Of a stretch of DNA of 64,000 nt, positions 34,738 to 45,444 are shown in pieces. This DNA comes from Heloderma charlesbogerti (Eukaryota; Chordata; Lepidosauria; Squamata; Helodermatidae). The notes beneath the pieces were generated by a model. It made no database searches. It saw only the letters and a program-made list of their open reading frames with translations, and was not told where the DNA came from. The stretch spans positions 1,567,001 through 1,631,000 of the forward strand of contig JANEZZ010001492.1 in the NCBI GenBank assembly GCA_026122225.1. Direction: 5' to 3'. A program made the position numbers and the translations under genes. Position 1 is the stretch's first letter. Every line of letters starts with the position of its first letter.

Positions 34738-36710
34738 ACAGGGTGGGATGATCCAGAGCAGCTCTGGATCTAACGTAGTATTCAATGGGGCAGGGGGAAG
34801 ACCCTATATCCATTGTAAAGATTTCCTTACAAATGAACAAATCAATGTATAGGACGTCCTACCCTCAAACATCTACCCCAGTTCCAATCCAAAATTATTT
34901 GTCAACAAGTTGTAAAATGCAGTTAACAACAATTGAATAACAGCAATTACACACAATAACTCCTGGAAGACTTATATACAAAACTGTACTGCGCATTTCA
35001 ATGTGGACCAGTGATTGAGTAGAACTCACATCATTTTCATCACAATTGCGGATCTGATTTCTGCAACCTAACATTCAGTACCGACTGGCATGTGCGCAAG
35101 GATCATCTCTGAACCCACTTTTTCTTCTTGCGTGCAGTAGGACTGTATTTAATATGGAGCACATGGAACAACTATTCTGGGCACACAGACCTCCCACTGC
35201 ATGCCTCAACTGCCTGCTGGATGAGGTGTCAGGCCTTTAAAGAGAGGAATATGCTGTCTCAAAAAACCTTTATGCTGGAAAAGTTTTAAATAAACAAAAA
35301 GAAAACTTCAGAAGTCCTTCCCCTTAGCTAAATTAAAAGCTAACTTAGTATACAGTTGATTTATATAAACAAGGAACAATAATCATTCCATGCTAGCACT
35401 TCCAGAGATCCTTCAATGTTTCACTTTTCATTCCAACAACCAGGCGCTTAAACTCTTGTTCATATGTGAACATCTTCACAGTCATTCCATGCACCAAGGT
35501 TTTTTCAAAGCAAGTTTTAAAAACGTAGAAATTACTTTTGAAGTCCTATAAGCTTCTGTCCAAATGCTTCCAAGCACATCCGCCTACTATTTTAAATCAG
35601 GCTTGGTTGCAATGCCACCTGGTGGTGTGGAAAATAAATGGATCCCTTTGAAGTGGTTGAAAGGTTTGGGGTGGGGGCAGGGAGGAGAGCAAAACATAAA
35701 ATGTTCCATGAGAATTTTTGCTGTACTAGGTATCTAAAGCTGCATCTGTTAAAGAGCTTTAAGAGAAATACTTTTATCCCCATTGCAAACAATCTATTAA
35801 AGTGTTTGAAATTTACACATATATCAGAAACTAGAACTGGGATTTCCAAGATGTTTCAAGTCTCTGTAAATTGAATGCCTGGATCAGTTTATGTACATAT
35901 CAGGCTTCTTAACAGTAAATAAATAAAATTTACCCCACCTTCTGAAGAAAAATAAAATGTTGCTGAAGACTTAAAGAAGGGTTACTGAACTGCTTTGTAA
36001 AATTACACTGTATAATTAATTCCATAGTAAGAATGTTTTTATGGCGTGTTTTGGTGACCCTTTATTACCATCAAGTTCACAATGCTGGTGGGCTGCCTTT
36101 TAATCCCTCCGCAGACAAAGACCCTAAATAAACACAGATCCCTTCCTGGGAAAAAAGTCCACTCTGGTTAAATGGTAAGGAAATGAGTAAATCATTAGTA
36201 ATCTTTAAAGCCAAAGCTATAAACTCAAGTTACCTTAAGTTAAAATGAAAGTGTCCTGCAAGAGTTTCAAAGTTCTGTCACAGATAGAAATCTCCAGCTC
36301 TTGACTCCAGACTAGGCGCCAGCTGATAAACAAACAATTTAAGTCAAGAACTGGAGAATTCCCAGCTTTTTGGTTTAATGGCTTTGGCCAACAGTATTTA
36401 TTGCCTTCAGTTTTATTCTCACTTAGCTCTAAGAGGAAATTTAAACTCATCATTATCTTAAAGTTCCATATGGGCAACAGTCAACTCACCTGATACAGCT
36501 CCTTTTACTCTGAATGAATTTTAGTCCTCAGCAGAAGTGAGGTAATAGTGTAAACTAATTAACTGCAGTTTAAGGTTGACTTTTTAATAGGTTAAATAAA
36601 TTTTGCTCAAAATGGTTTATAATCTCTCTTGGGCCAGTGTTAATGCTGAAGAGTGTAGCTTTACCATTTCCAGTCTGAAGTACTAGTAGCATATACCCAT
36701 AAAAACATCA
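34738..36710. other. Intron, no assigned gene
   Basis: AT-rich, without recognised elements. About 36040-36150 is of more balanced composition (TTTATTACCATCAAGTTCAC) and may be conserved. No exon signal. Confidence 0.3.
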
Positions 36711-36918
36711 GCCGGTGAGGTGTAGTGAAGTAGACAGAGTGTTGGACTTTGTCTGAGGAGACCTGGGTTCAAAGAGCCTCATAGCCATAAACCTCACTGG
36801 GTGGCCTTGGGCAAGTTACTATCTTTCAACTCAACCTACCTCACAAGGTTGTTATAATGGTAAAACTGGGAGGGGGAAGCCCAGTTATGATGTCCTGAGG
36901 TTCTTGGAGAATAGCATC
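36711..36918 (+). mobile_element. CORE-SINE (MIR-like), tRNA-derived
   Basis: Starts GCCGGTGAGGTGTAGTGAAG (A-box region) and has GACCTGGGTTCAAAG (B box). The CORE-type body CTCACTGGGTGGCCTTGGGC follows, then CCTACCTCACAAGGTTGTT and a 3' part with GAGGTTCTTGGAG. Order and wording are those of MIR-like SINEs found in reptiles. Confidence 0.8.
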
Positions 36919-36967
36919 CTTTTACAGTGGTGTGAACCCTTTAATCACAGCCACTTCTGTACTGCCA

Positions 36968-37080
36968 TTATGTTTATTATTTACTTAAAACACTGATTCT
37001 CCACCCTTCTGTCACATATAGAAGTGCCCAAGGCAGCATACAGTCAACCACGCCCATAGAAAAAAAAGCTTGAACGAAAT
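36968..37080 (-). repeat. L2-like 3'-end fragment
   Basis: TTTATTATTTACTTAAAACA, then CCACCCTTCTGTC and AAGGCAGCATACAGTC, corresponds to the reverse complement of an L2 3' UTR. Short and diverged. Confidence 0.45.
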
Positions 37081-37199
37081 GCCACCAGGAAAGGGGACAG
37101 GTGGATCTCCAGGGACAGAGTGTCCTAGAATCTGAGTACCACTGCACAGAAGATTCTTCCATTTACCTGCCAACCAAACTTCTGATTATGATGCACGAG

Positions 37200-37450
37200 G
37201 ATCAGAATCAGAATCATGCAGGAGGATAAGGCTATTAATGGCTACTAGTCATGATGGATATATATATTATTGCCAGTATCAGAGGCAGTATGCCTCTGTA
37301 CACCGGTTGCTGGGGAACACAAGCGGGAAGGTGCTATCACACTCATGTCCTACTTGTGGGATTCCCACAGGCAGCTGGTTGGCCACTGTGTAAACAGAAC
37401 GCTGGATGAGATGGACCCTTGGTCTGATCCAGCATGGCTTTTCTTATGTT
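37200..37450 (+). mobile_element. CR1 LINE 3' UTR fragment
   Basis: Contains ATGGCTACTAGTCATGATGG, GGTTGCTGGGGAACAC, and ends TGGTCTGATCCAGCATGGCT with CTTATGTTG. These are the same words as the 3' end of the CR1 at 26762-27612. Only the 3' UTR is present. Confidence 0.85.
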
Positions 37451-37560
37451 GAGATAATCTTTCAGGTATCCTGGTCCTAAACCATTTAGGGATTTAAAAA
37501 GGTAACCAACACTTTGAATTGGGCTTGGAAATGGGCCAGCCTTAAAATTCTCCATTCAGT
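37451..37560 (-). repeat. L2 LINE fragment
   Basis: The minus strand encodes FKSLNGLGPGYLKDYL, a segment of the L2 C-terminal region, in line with the longer minus-strand L2 at 60184-61340. Confidence 0.75.
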
Positions 37561-37620
37561 GGCAGCAGTGAATGAGCCTCCCTGTTTTTCAGTCTTGTGC
37601 TTGTGTATAATCACTTACAC

Positions 37621-37757
37621 CAGGGGCAGGCCACCTATAGCCCTCTAAATGTTGCTGGTCTCCAACTCCCATCAACCCCAACCAGCATGGACAGTGTTCA
37701 GGGATGATGGGCTCTGGAGTCCAACAGCATCTGGGAGGCAGTATATTGCCCACCCAG
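37621..37757. mobile_element. Decayed hAT-type MITE
   Basis: Begins CAGGGGCAGGCCACC and ends TTGCCCACCCAG. The interior has CCAACTCCCATCA and an inverted GATGATGGGCTCTGGAG. Flanks ACTTACAC and GCTTATAT share five of eight positions. Related to the hairpin at 12732-12869. Confidence 0.6.
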
Positions 37758-37814
37758 GCTTATATTGTTGACAGCCATAGAGCTAGGTGTTATGCATAAA
37801 CTCTAATGAAATTA

Positions 37815-38200
37815 ATTATAAATTTAAAAATTATTTATTAATTTATTACATTTCTAATCTGCCCTACAATGAATGCTGTCTGGGCAGATTACAAATAGTT
37901 AAAAAACTAAAATTCCATGTAACATTAAAAATATAAACTACAGCACAAATATTTAAAAAGAATAAAATACAATGCAAATTAATGCAAACAACAAACAGCA
38001 GAGGAATCAGTAAAACAACAACAACCTAGGTATTTTAGCCTAGGTATTTAGGCCTCTGGAACTAGGCCTCTAAAATACCTAGAAGAAAAGAAAGGTTTTT
38101 GCCTGGCACCAAAGAGATAATAATGTAGGTGCTAGGTGAACCTCTTTGGGGAGTTTATTAAAATAACCAGAATCTGTTAAGACTGAGAGTTGCACCCAGC
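37815..38200 (-). repeat. L2 LINE 3' end and adjoining coding region, decayed
   Basis: TTATTTATTAATTTATTACA, then CTGCCC, then CTGTCTGGGCAGATTACAA is the minus-strand image of an L2 3' UTR. It continues through TTTTTGCCTGGCACCAAAGA and GGTGAACCTCTTTGGGGAG, which correspond to the C-terminal coding region. Contains small duplications of CCTAGGTATTTTAG. Confidence 0.55.
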
Positions 38201-38408
38201 CTAGAAAGATTTGATCCTTCTTGACATTAGTAACAGTTCATTTTTCCCATGGTGCCACTTTGAAAATAAACAATTCCTGTTGGCTTTTTAACGCTGTGTT
38301 TTTTCTTCAACACTAGCAATTATGCTTATTACAACATTCTCACCAGATTTAATAACCAACTACAGTGATTCTTTTACTCCCTATTTTGAATAGATTAAAA
38401 AACCAGTG

Positions 38409-38572
38409 TTTCTTCTTCATGGTCTCTGTGCATCGTACATATTGGCTCTGCGCCTGCACAGAGACTTGTTCGGGAAACTTCCAAGCTGCACAGATTTTTG
38501 GCAGGAACCCCTCCCCCAGCGTCCCTGGCATATATAGCGTGGGTTCCCACCTTCCCCTCAGTTCCTTTTCAA
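38409..38572 (+). repeat. DIRS left inverted terminal repeat
   Basis: TTTCTTCTTCATGGTCTCTG through GGCTCTGCGCCTGCACAGAG, GGGAAACTTCCAAGCTGC and GGCAGGAACCCCTCCCCCA is the reverse complement of 44712-44865. The left copy lacks the outermost ~35 bases carried by the right copy, the usual DIRS asymmetry. Confidence 0.9.
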
Positions 38573-38628
38573 CCACCTTAGCATTACTTCGTGGGGAACT
38601 TCTTTCGACATTCTGTCATGCTGTATTT

Positions 38629-38630
<2 letters not shown>

Positions 38631-38660
<30 letters not shown>
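38631..38660 (+). repeat. (ATCTT)6 microsatellite in the DIRS leader
   Basis: Six tandem copies of ATCTT (last one ATCTA) between the left ITR and the first reading frame. A G/A dinucleotide-rich run follows at 38708-38760. It probably expanded after insertion. Confidence 0.85.
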
Positions 38661-38661
<1 letters not shown>

Positions 38662-38823
38662 ACCTCATTTCTTCCTTCATCTTATTTTTCTTCTTTATCT
38701 TCAAAATAAGAGAGAGTGAGAGAGAGCGGAGGCGGAGAGAGAGAGAGACAGAGACAGAGACTGTTGGTGGTGTTGGGGAGCGTCGTTCGCCTCAGTGGCG
38801 ACGCGTTTTTGGTTCCTCAGCCT

Positions 38824-40640
38824 ATGGCCCCAAAGACTCCGTTTAGAAGGTGCACAGCCTGTGGTAGTAAGGTGCCCTCTTCGGACGGCTGCTCCTTATC
38901 TCTTTTTTGTTTGGGGGAATCCCACATGGTTGAAACTTGCCACCACTGCCAATTACTATCAAAACAGGCTCGCAAGAACAGGTCCGATCAACTAAAAGCG
39001 ATCCTGTGGCAACAGGCCCTTCAGATAGTCAACATGCCTAAGGCACAAACAGCCAGGGGCCAGCCCTCCGCAGCCCTTTCTACAAGTACAGAAGCGGTCA
39101 CTGCAACCCAATCTCTCCCCCCCCCCCCGCCACCACTGAGCCAGTGCGAGTAGATCCACCTACTCCGGGAAGGAGCTTGGCCATTTCGGCAGCAAAAAAG
39201 CTCTCAAAACGGACAAAACGCCCTAAACCAGCGGCGGATGCACCGGAAAAGAGGAGGAAAAATAAATCCTCCAAACAACAGGAAAAGGAGCAGGATCTCC
39301 CACCTCCTACTCCTTTACTGGATTCTCCTATTCATGTTGTGCCCACCACACACACGACTACTCTGGAACCAGCCTCTACAGTCTTGGAGGGTGAGCTGAG
39401 GGATACACCAACCCCACCACCCTGTCCAACTCAGACAGCCATGGGACGGAGATCCAGGTCTCCAACACCGTGTCATTATGACATCCAGTCACTTCGGTAT
39501 AGACTCACACTTTCCCCTCAACATCCTTCTCAAAACTGATCTCCGGATCAATACCATCGGGATCATTGGACGGAACAATACAACCATGATCGCCCACATT
39601 CTCCATCCCGAGATTGGGACCGTTTTTTGGCCTCGTCGTCTCCCTCCCACCAACAGCATTCGGATGTGGATTGGAGACTCTGTAGGGACCGCAACCTCTT
39701 CTTCGATTGCTCCCGCTATCTAGGAACTACTTCGCCATCTCATGCTCCTTTTCAGTCTGGACAATGCTCCGGCTTCAACACCCAGGACTTTTTCTGCCCT
39801 CCTCCTCCAGTGCCGAGGCACTCGATGTCCTAGCAATACATCAAAGCAGTCGGGACCATCAAGCCCTGCCACCTCCTGTTCCACCTCATGCTTCCGCTGT
39901 GGTTCAATTACCTACTCAATCGTAGGAATCTGGGGAGGACTACCAGTCTGATTCCTCCTCATATTCCTCAGTTCCTCCATCTCTCTCATCACCGGACGAT
40001 GTCATCTGGACATGAGATAGAGCCGCGCCTTTTGAAGACATGGGCCACTTCTGAACAAGTGCTGAGGATGGCGCAATCGTTGGGCATCGAGGTCCAACAA
40101 CTTCCCCAACAGATTCACGACCCAATATTCGATGCTGCTGCAACGGACCTGTCCACACCAGTGGCTATCCCTTTTCTTCCAGCCCTGCTGAGTGCAGTCC
40201 AATAGACGTGGAAAGAGGCTGGAATTGATGTACAGGGTTCAAGAGATGGACGCGTCTTTCCTCCTCTCACATCCGAAACTGGACTCCATAATTGTGGAGT
40301 CTCCCCAAGGTCACTCGCAGAAAGCACATGCCCTGCCTGTGGATAAGGAGGGTCACAAACTTGATATCGTTGGACGTCGTCTCTACTCCTCAGCAGCATT
40401 GGGGCTTAGAATTTCCAACTACCAGGTGTTGATGGCCAGGCATCAGCTCTTCCTCTGGGAGAAAATGGACTCCCTCATTGCATGCCTCCCTGAAGATCAA
40501 TGCAACTTAACTAGAATGTTTCATGCTGAGGCATCCAAGCTCTCTCGTCAACAAATCAACACTGCCAGTCATCAAGTGAACTGCAATGCTAAGAGCATGA
40601 TGGGATCCGTTGCCCTTGTTCTCTTACGAAAGGGTGCCAT
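38824..40640 (+). pseudogene. DIRS gag-like region, frameshifted
   Basis: The likely start is the ATG at 38824 (MAPKTPFRRCTACG). The N-terminus has paired cysteines and histidines (CTACG, CLGESHMVETCHHC) as in DIRS ORF1. The frame is lost after a poly-C tract at about 39118-39130 and resumes in other frames with a basic, proline-rich middle part (KRTKRPKPAADAPEKRRK). The C-terminal part is read from about 40200 (RRLYSSAALGLRISNYQVL, SMMGSVAL) and runs in frame straight into the reverse transcriptase at about 40618. The usual stretch between the two is missing, so an internal deletion probably fused them. Confidence 0.75.
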
Positions 40641-43485
40641 TCAACACGTTCATCCAAACGTCGGTACGGAGGGGTTCTTCTCCAGGTACTTCATGGTACC
40701 AAAACAGGATGGAGGCCTTCAGCCCATTCTCAACCTTCGCGACCTGAACAAGTTTGTCACCCCCAAGAAGTTCAGGACGACAACCCTAGCCATAAAGCAA
40801 TCCATCTGTAAGCACCTTGAAAACAATGCAGTGATTACTCGAAGCCAACATGGATTTGTCAAGAACAAATCCTGCCAGACAAATCTGATCTCATTTTTTG
40901 ATCAAGTAACCTTCCTTGTGGACTGTGGGAATGCTGTAGACATCATATACCTCGACTTCAGCAAAGCTTTCGACAAAGTGCCCCATGATATCCTGATGAG
41001 CAAACTAGCTCAAAGTGGGCTAGATGAAACAATGATCCGGTGGATCCACAGTTGGCTACAGAATCGGACTCAAAGAGTCCTCATCAATGGGATCTTCTCA
41101 AACTGGGGAAAGGTAACAAGCGGGGCTACCGCAGGGCTCAGTCCTGGGCCCAGTGCTCTTCAACATTTTTCTTAATGACTTGGAGGAGGAGGTGCAGGGA
41201 ATGCTGATCAAATTTGCAGATGACACAAAATTGGGCGGGATAGCGAATACGTTGGAAGACAGAAACAAAATTCAAAGTGATCTTGATAGACTGGAGAGTT
41301 GGGCAGAAAACAACAGAATGACATTTAATAGGGATAAATGCCAAGTTCTGCACCTAGGAAAAAGAAACCAAATGCACAGTTACAAGATGGGGGATACGTG
41401 GCTCAACAACACTACAAGCGAGAAGGATCTTGGAATTGTTGTCGACAAGCTGAATATGAGCCAACAATGTGATGTGGCTGCAAAAAAGGCAAATGCTATT
41501 TGGGGCTGCATTAATAGAAGCATAGCTTCCAAGTCCTGGGAAGTACTAGTTCCCCTCTACTCAGCACTGGTTAGGCCTCATCTAGAGTATTGTGTCCAGT
41601 TCTGGGCACCACATTTTAAGAAGGATGCAGACAAACTGGAGAGGGTTGTCACAGAGAGGAAGGCCAAGATCTCTTCTCGATCCTCCCAGACTGCAGGACA
41701 CAGAATAATGGGCTCAAGTTACAGGAAGCCAGATTCCGGCTGAACATCAGGAAAAACTTCCTGACTGTTAGAGCAAGATGACAATGGAACCAATTACCTA
41801 GGGAGGTGGTGGGCTCTCCCACACTGGAGGCATTCAAGATGAGGCTGGACAGCCATCTGTCAGGGATGCTCTGACTTGGATTCCTGCATTGAGCAGGGGT
41901 TTGGACTCGTAGGCCCCTTCCAACCCTACTATTCTATGCTTCTATGATTCTAGCCATAATTCTCCCACTCCTACGGAAGGGCTCTTGGTTCACCACAATC
42001 GATCTAGAAGACACAAACTTCTACATAGCCATAGAACGCTCACACAGAAAGTTCCTCCACTTTGCGATTGGAGCGGAAATATTCAACGTCTTGCCGTTTG
42101 GCCTCCTAACAGCCCCACGCGTATTCACCAAGTGCATGGCTGTAGTCTGCGCTTACCTCCATCTTCAGGGAGTAGAAATCTACCCATATCTAGACGACTG
42201 GCTACTGGTGGCCTCCTCCTGAGAAGCTCTACTGCATGATATCGTGATTGTCTTGGATCTTCTTCAGGCATTGGGACTATGAATCAACGAGGAGGAGTCT
42301 CACTTGACCCCTACTCGAACAGTTCAATTTATAGGGGCCATCCTCGATTCCAAATTGGGCCAGGCATACCTACCGACAACTTATGTCACAAACCTCATCG
42401 TGCGAGCCATGTTGATATTCTCTGCCTGCCGTGCCAGGGCACACAATGTCCAATGCCTCCTTGGCCACATGGCAGCCACAGTATCAGTCGTGGAATGGGC
42501 TTGGTTACAAATGAGATCACTTCAACACTGGTTCATCCGGAACTTCGACTTAACTCGCAACCCTCTCTTTGCGACACTCTCAATACCAGAGGTCGTTGCT
42601 CTCAGCTTAGACTGGTGGATGGACTCCAGGCATCTAACCCAAGGGATGCCATTCCTTCCCGCTCTTCCATCCAGGGTTCTCACCACAGATGCCTCTCTCG
42701 TAGGTCAGGGAGCGCATTGTGGCCCCCTTCAAGCACAAGGTCTATGGCCCTCCAAAGAAACAATATACCATATAAATTTCTTAGAGCTGTTGGCAGTTTG
42801 GAAAGCTCCCCGCGCCTTCAAACCATACCTCCAACATCGGCACATCCAGATCCTCACAGACAACATCACAGTTCTCTGGTACCTAAACAAGCAAGGCAGA
42901 ACACACTCCTCCTGCCTCCTTTCTCTCACGCTACACCTTTACAACTGGGTCGTTGCCAAGGACATTCACTTGACCGCTCTCCATATAGCAGGACAAGACA
43001 ACCTGTTGGCAGACTCTCTCAGCTGCTTCCTCCGATGCTCCCATGAATGGCAGCTGGCCAAGACAGCCCTGCAACTAATTTTCAACCAGTGGGGCCAACC
43101 AGAGATCGACCTCTTCGCGACTCCAGCAAACACGGCCTGCAGACAATTCTGCTCCAGAGCCAGAGTCGGCCACGGATCACTCGGCGATGCCTTTTTCCTA
43201 GAATGGAAGGATTGCCTATTCTACCTTTTCCCTCCATTCCCACTCCTCACAAGGGTGATCTCCAAAATCAGTCAGGATGCCATGAACTGCATCCTGATTG
43301 CCCCTTGGTGGTCCAGACAACCCTGGTTCACGGTGCTGTTGAACCTAGCACACGGACGCCTCCTACCGCTACCGCAGATAGACAACTTGATTTTCCGGGA
43401 CCGGGGAAGGATCCTTCACCCCGATCTCCACACTCTGAACCTCACAGCGTGGAGGATCCACCCACCCACCACTTTTCCCCACTGA
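40619..43485 (+). pseudogene. DIRS reverse transcriptase-RNase H-methyltransferase-like frame, split by CR1
   Basis: The RT starts LLRKGAIQHV, FFSRYFMVPKQDGGLQPILN, and is cut by CR1 at 40796. It resumes at 41960 in the same frame with SWFTTIDLEDTNF and the catalytic YLDDWLL near 42190. TGA codons at 42220 and 42279 interrupt the frame; both sit where CGA is likely ancestral. RNase H follows with TDASLVGQGAHC, INFLELLAVWKA and LTDNITVLWYLNKQG. The methyltransferase-like region has EIDLFATPAN. The frame closes at 43485 after overlapping the recombinase frame by several hundred bases, as DIRS frames commonly do. Confidence 0.9.
40796..41949 (+). mobile_element. CR1 LINE inserted in the DIRS reverse transcriptase
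   Basis: A 5'-truncated CR1. Its RT reads SQHGFVKNKSCQTNLISFFD and YLDFSKAFDKVPHDIL, then after a frameshift near 41130 FADDTKLGG and RPHLEYCVQFWAP. The 3' UTR (CATCTGTCAGGGATGCTCTG, CCTTCCAACCCTACTATTC) ends in ATTCTATG-type units. A 10-bp duplication CTAGCCATAA flanks it at 40786-40795 and 41950-41959. Removing one copy and the CR1 restores the DIRS frame, which proves the order of events. Confidence 0.95.
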
Positions 43486-43499
43486 TTCCACTGACAGTG

Positions 43500-44520
43500 C
43501 AGGCTGTACCGGATGCAGCAAGGAAACTATCCATGCGTCGCTCGTACTTAGCAAAACGGGCTTCATTTGTTCGGTTCGCAACCAACAACAACTGTAACCC
43601 TAATGACTGTTGTTTAGTGGACATATTGTTTTTCCTCCAACATTTTTTCAGCAAGGGCCTGAAGTACTCCTCCAACAGGGTGTACGCTTCAGCGATTTTC
43701 GCTATGAGGGGCAACACTGACTGGTGCTCCATATTCAGCCACCCCTTATGCAAGCAATTCCTGTGAGGACTCAGAAACTTGGCTCCTCCAGCGAGAGACT
43801 TCATTCCTAAGTGGGACCTAACCCTGGTGCTTAACACCCTCACGTCGGTACCATTCGAACTGCTTGCTACAGTGGACTTGAGGCTGCTCTCTTGGAAGGT
43901 CACCTTCCTGATAGCCATTACAACATCGAGGAGAGCGAGCAAATTCTCCACATTACAAATAGACTCACCTTACACCGTATTTCACAAGGAAAAGGTTGTC
44001 TTGCAGCCAGATTTAGCGTTCCTCCCGAAGGTGATCATGGACTTCCATCTTAATCAACCGATCATGCTCCCCGCCTTCTTTCCATCCCCAACTTCTGATT
44101 TGGAACAATGGCTACACACTCTAGATATCCGGAGAGCACTGGCCTTCTATAAGTCATGGACCGAGCCTTTCCACAACTCACAACGGCTCTTCCTATGCTA
44201 TGGGGGACCCAATAAGGGCTCTCCAGTCTCCTCTCGGAGGCTGGCATCCTGGATCATACACACTGTTCGATTGGCATACAAGGTCACTGGGAAACCCCTA
44301 CTGACTCGAATCCAAGCACACTCGACAAGGGGAGTATCGACTTCCACTGCCTTTACAAGAGGGGTTCCCATCGTAGACTTGTGTAAGGTGGCCACCTGGC
44401 CTAAGCCTTCTACCTTTATTAAGCACTACAGACTGGATGTCCAAGCTCAAGCGGACTGTGCCTTTGGCAGGGCTATGCTTTCATCTACATTGAGACACCG
44501 ACCCACCTCTGGTAAGTTAG
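43500..44520 (+). pseudogene. DIRS tyrosine recombinase (one in-frame stop)
   Basis: Tyrosine recombinase that joins the element's circular DNA to the genome. The N-terminal SAM-like part (RRSYLAKRASFVRFATNNN, FFSKGLKYSSNRVYASAIF) is followed by a TGA at 43764, then the catalytic domain. Catalytic residues are in order: Arg in TTSRRASKF, His-x-x-Arg in QAHSTRGVS, and Tyr in TFIKHYRLDV. It is encoded two bases out of phase with the RT frame. Only the single stop, probably from CGA decay, seems to break it. Confidence 0.88.
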
Positions 44521-44529
44521 CTTGTTACT

Positions 44530-44626
44530 CACCCATATGTGTGATGCAAAGAGACCATGAAGAGGAAAGTCAGGTTGCTTACCTGTAACTGTAGTTCTTC
44601 CAAGTGGTCATCTGTGCATTCACATA
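44530..44626 (+). repeat. DIRS internal complementary region
   Basis: Its left part (44530-44568, ...GAGACCATGAAGAGGAAA) is the reverse complement of the outer edge of the left ITR. Its right part (44566-44626, AAAGTCAGGTTGCTTACCTG...) is the reverse complement of the outer edge of the right ITR at 44840-44900. The overlap AAA marks the joined termini, so it fixes the element ends at 38409 and 44900. In the DIRS model this region templates circle formation. Confidence 0.9.
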
Positions 44627-44711
44627 ACCCTCCCACCGTCCCCACTTCAGTGTCAACTAGTCTGTTGGTACCGATGTGTTCTTCTCCTCGATCTGGGACT
44701 ACTTGCGGTCT

Positions 44712-44900
44712 CAAGTAACTAAGGGGAAAGCAGGAACCCATGCTAAATATGCCTGTGATGGTGGGGGAGGGGTTCCTGCCAAAAATCTATGCAGCTTGGA
44801 AGTTTCCCAAACGAGTCTCTGCGCAGGCGCAGAGCCTATATGTGTGAATGCACAGATGACCGCTTGAAAAACTACAGTTACAGGTAAGCAACCTGACTTT
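44712..44900 (+). repeat. DIRS right inverted terminal repeat
   Basis: Reverse complement of the left ITR, with the additional outer segment ACTACAGTTACAGGTAAGCA that ends CCTGACTTT. Confidence 0.9.
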
Positions 44901-44967
44901 CTCAAAGCAGTAGGTGAAAATGACATTAATTGCTACAATCTATGTAGAGAATTATCTTGGTTCTAAA

Positions 44968-45444
44968 GAGATTTAGGATGCAATCCTACATATGTTTAGA
45001 CAACTCCCAGCATCCCCCAGCCAGATTGTTTTCTGTTTAACCATGCATAGCATCGCGCCCTTAGGGAGCAATCTGAGGTGGGTTCCCGAAGAACTGACCT
45101 TCCCCCCCTTCCGCCACTGCCCCACAGGCAGCACAGAACAGCATCGCGCTCCGCGGTCTGAAGGAGTGTGAAGCAGCCAAAATGGGACATTCCCGGGGGG
45201 GCGTTCTGGGGTGGGGAAGGCGGAAATGACAGTACGACACATCCTATGTGTCATCTGGCAGCCTCCTCCCCCACTCTGCCTTCCCATGGCTAGTCAGCCG
45301 AAATTGGCTGTGTAGCCGCAAATTCAGGGCAGGAAAAGCACGGAGGGAATGAACCCCTGGCCTGCATTGTCCTGGCCTGCACTGGATAGGCGGTCGCCTC
45401 TGAGTTCGGAGGCAGCCACCTATCCCCATAGGATTGCACCTATG
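44968..45444. mobile_element. GC-rich non-autonomous DNA element, GATGCAATCCTA termini
   Basis: Left end TTAGGATGCAATCCTACAT and right end CCATAGGATTGCACCTAT are inverted partners over about 14 bases. The interior is markedly GC-richer than the intron on either side. Shorter relatives sharing the CTGCAATCCTA end are at 4216, 4757, 19076, 46060 and 63644. No coding frame with motifs; TSD not settled. Confidence 0.5.

Larger units (their letters stand above)
38409..44900 (+). mobile_element. DIRS-type tyrosine-recombinase retrotransposon, nearly complete
   Basis: A 6.5-kb element with every DIRS hallmark in order: left inverted terminal repeat, gag-like frames, reverse transcriptase/RNase H, a methyltransferase-like domain, tyrosine recombinase, an internal complementary region, and right inverted terminal repeat. 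There is no flanking duplication, as expected for recombinase integration. About 1.15 kb of its length is a CR1 insertion (40796-41949). Coding regions are interrupted by a few TGA codons at likely former CGA sites and by frameshifts, so it is not autonomous. Intact frames elsewhere suggest a moderately old copy. It lies antisense to HIBADH. Confidence 0.92.

Noticed and set aside
39940..40399. Minus-strand frames antisense to DIRS gag
   Set aside because: They mirror the plus-strand coding region and carry no motif of their own.
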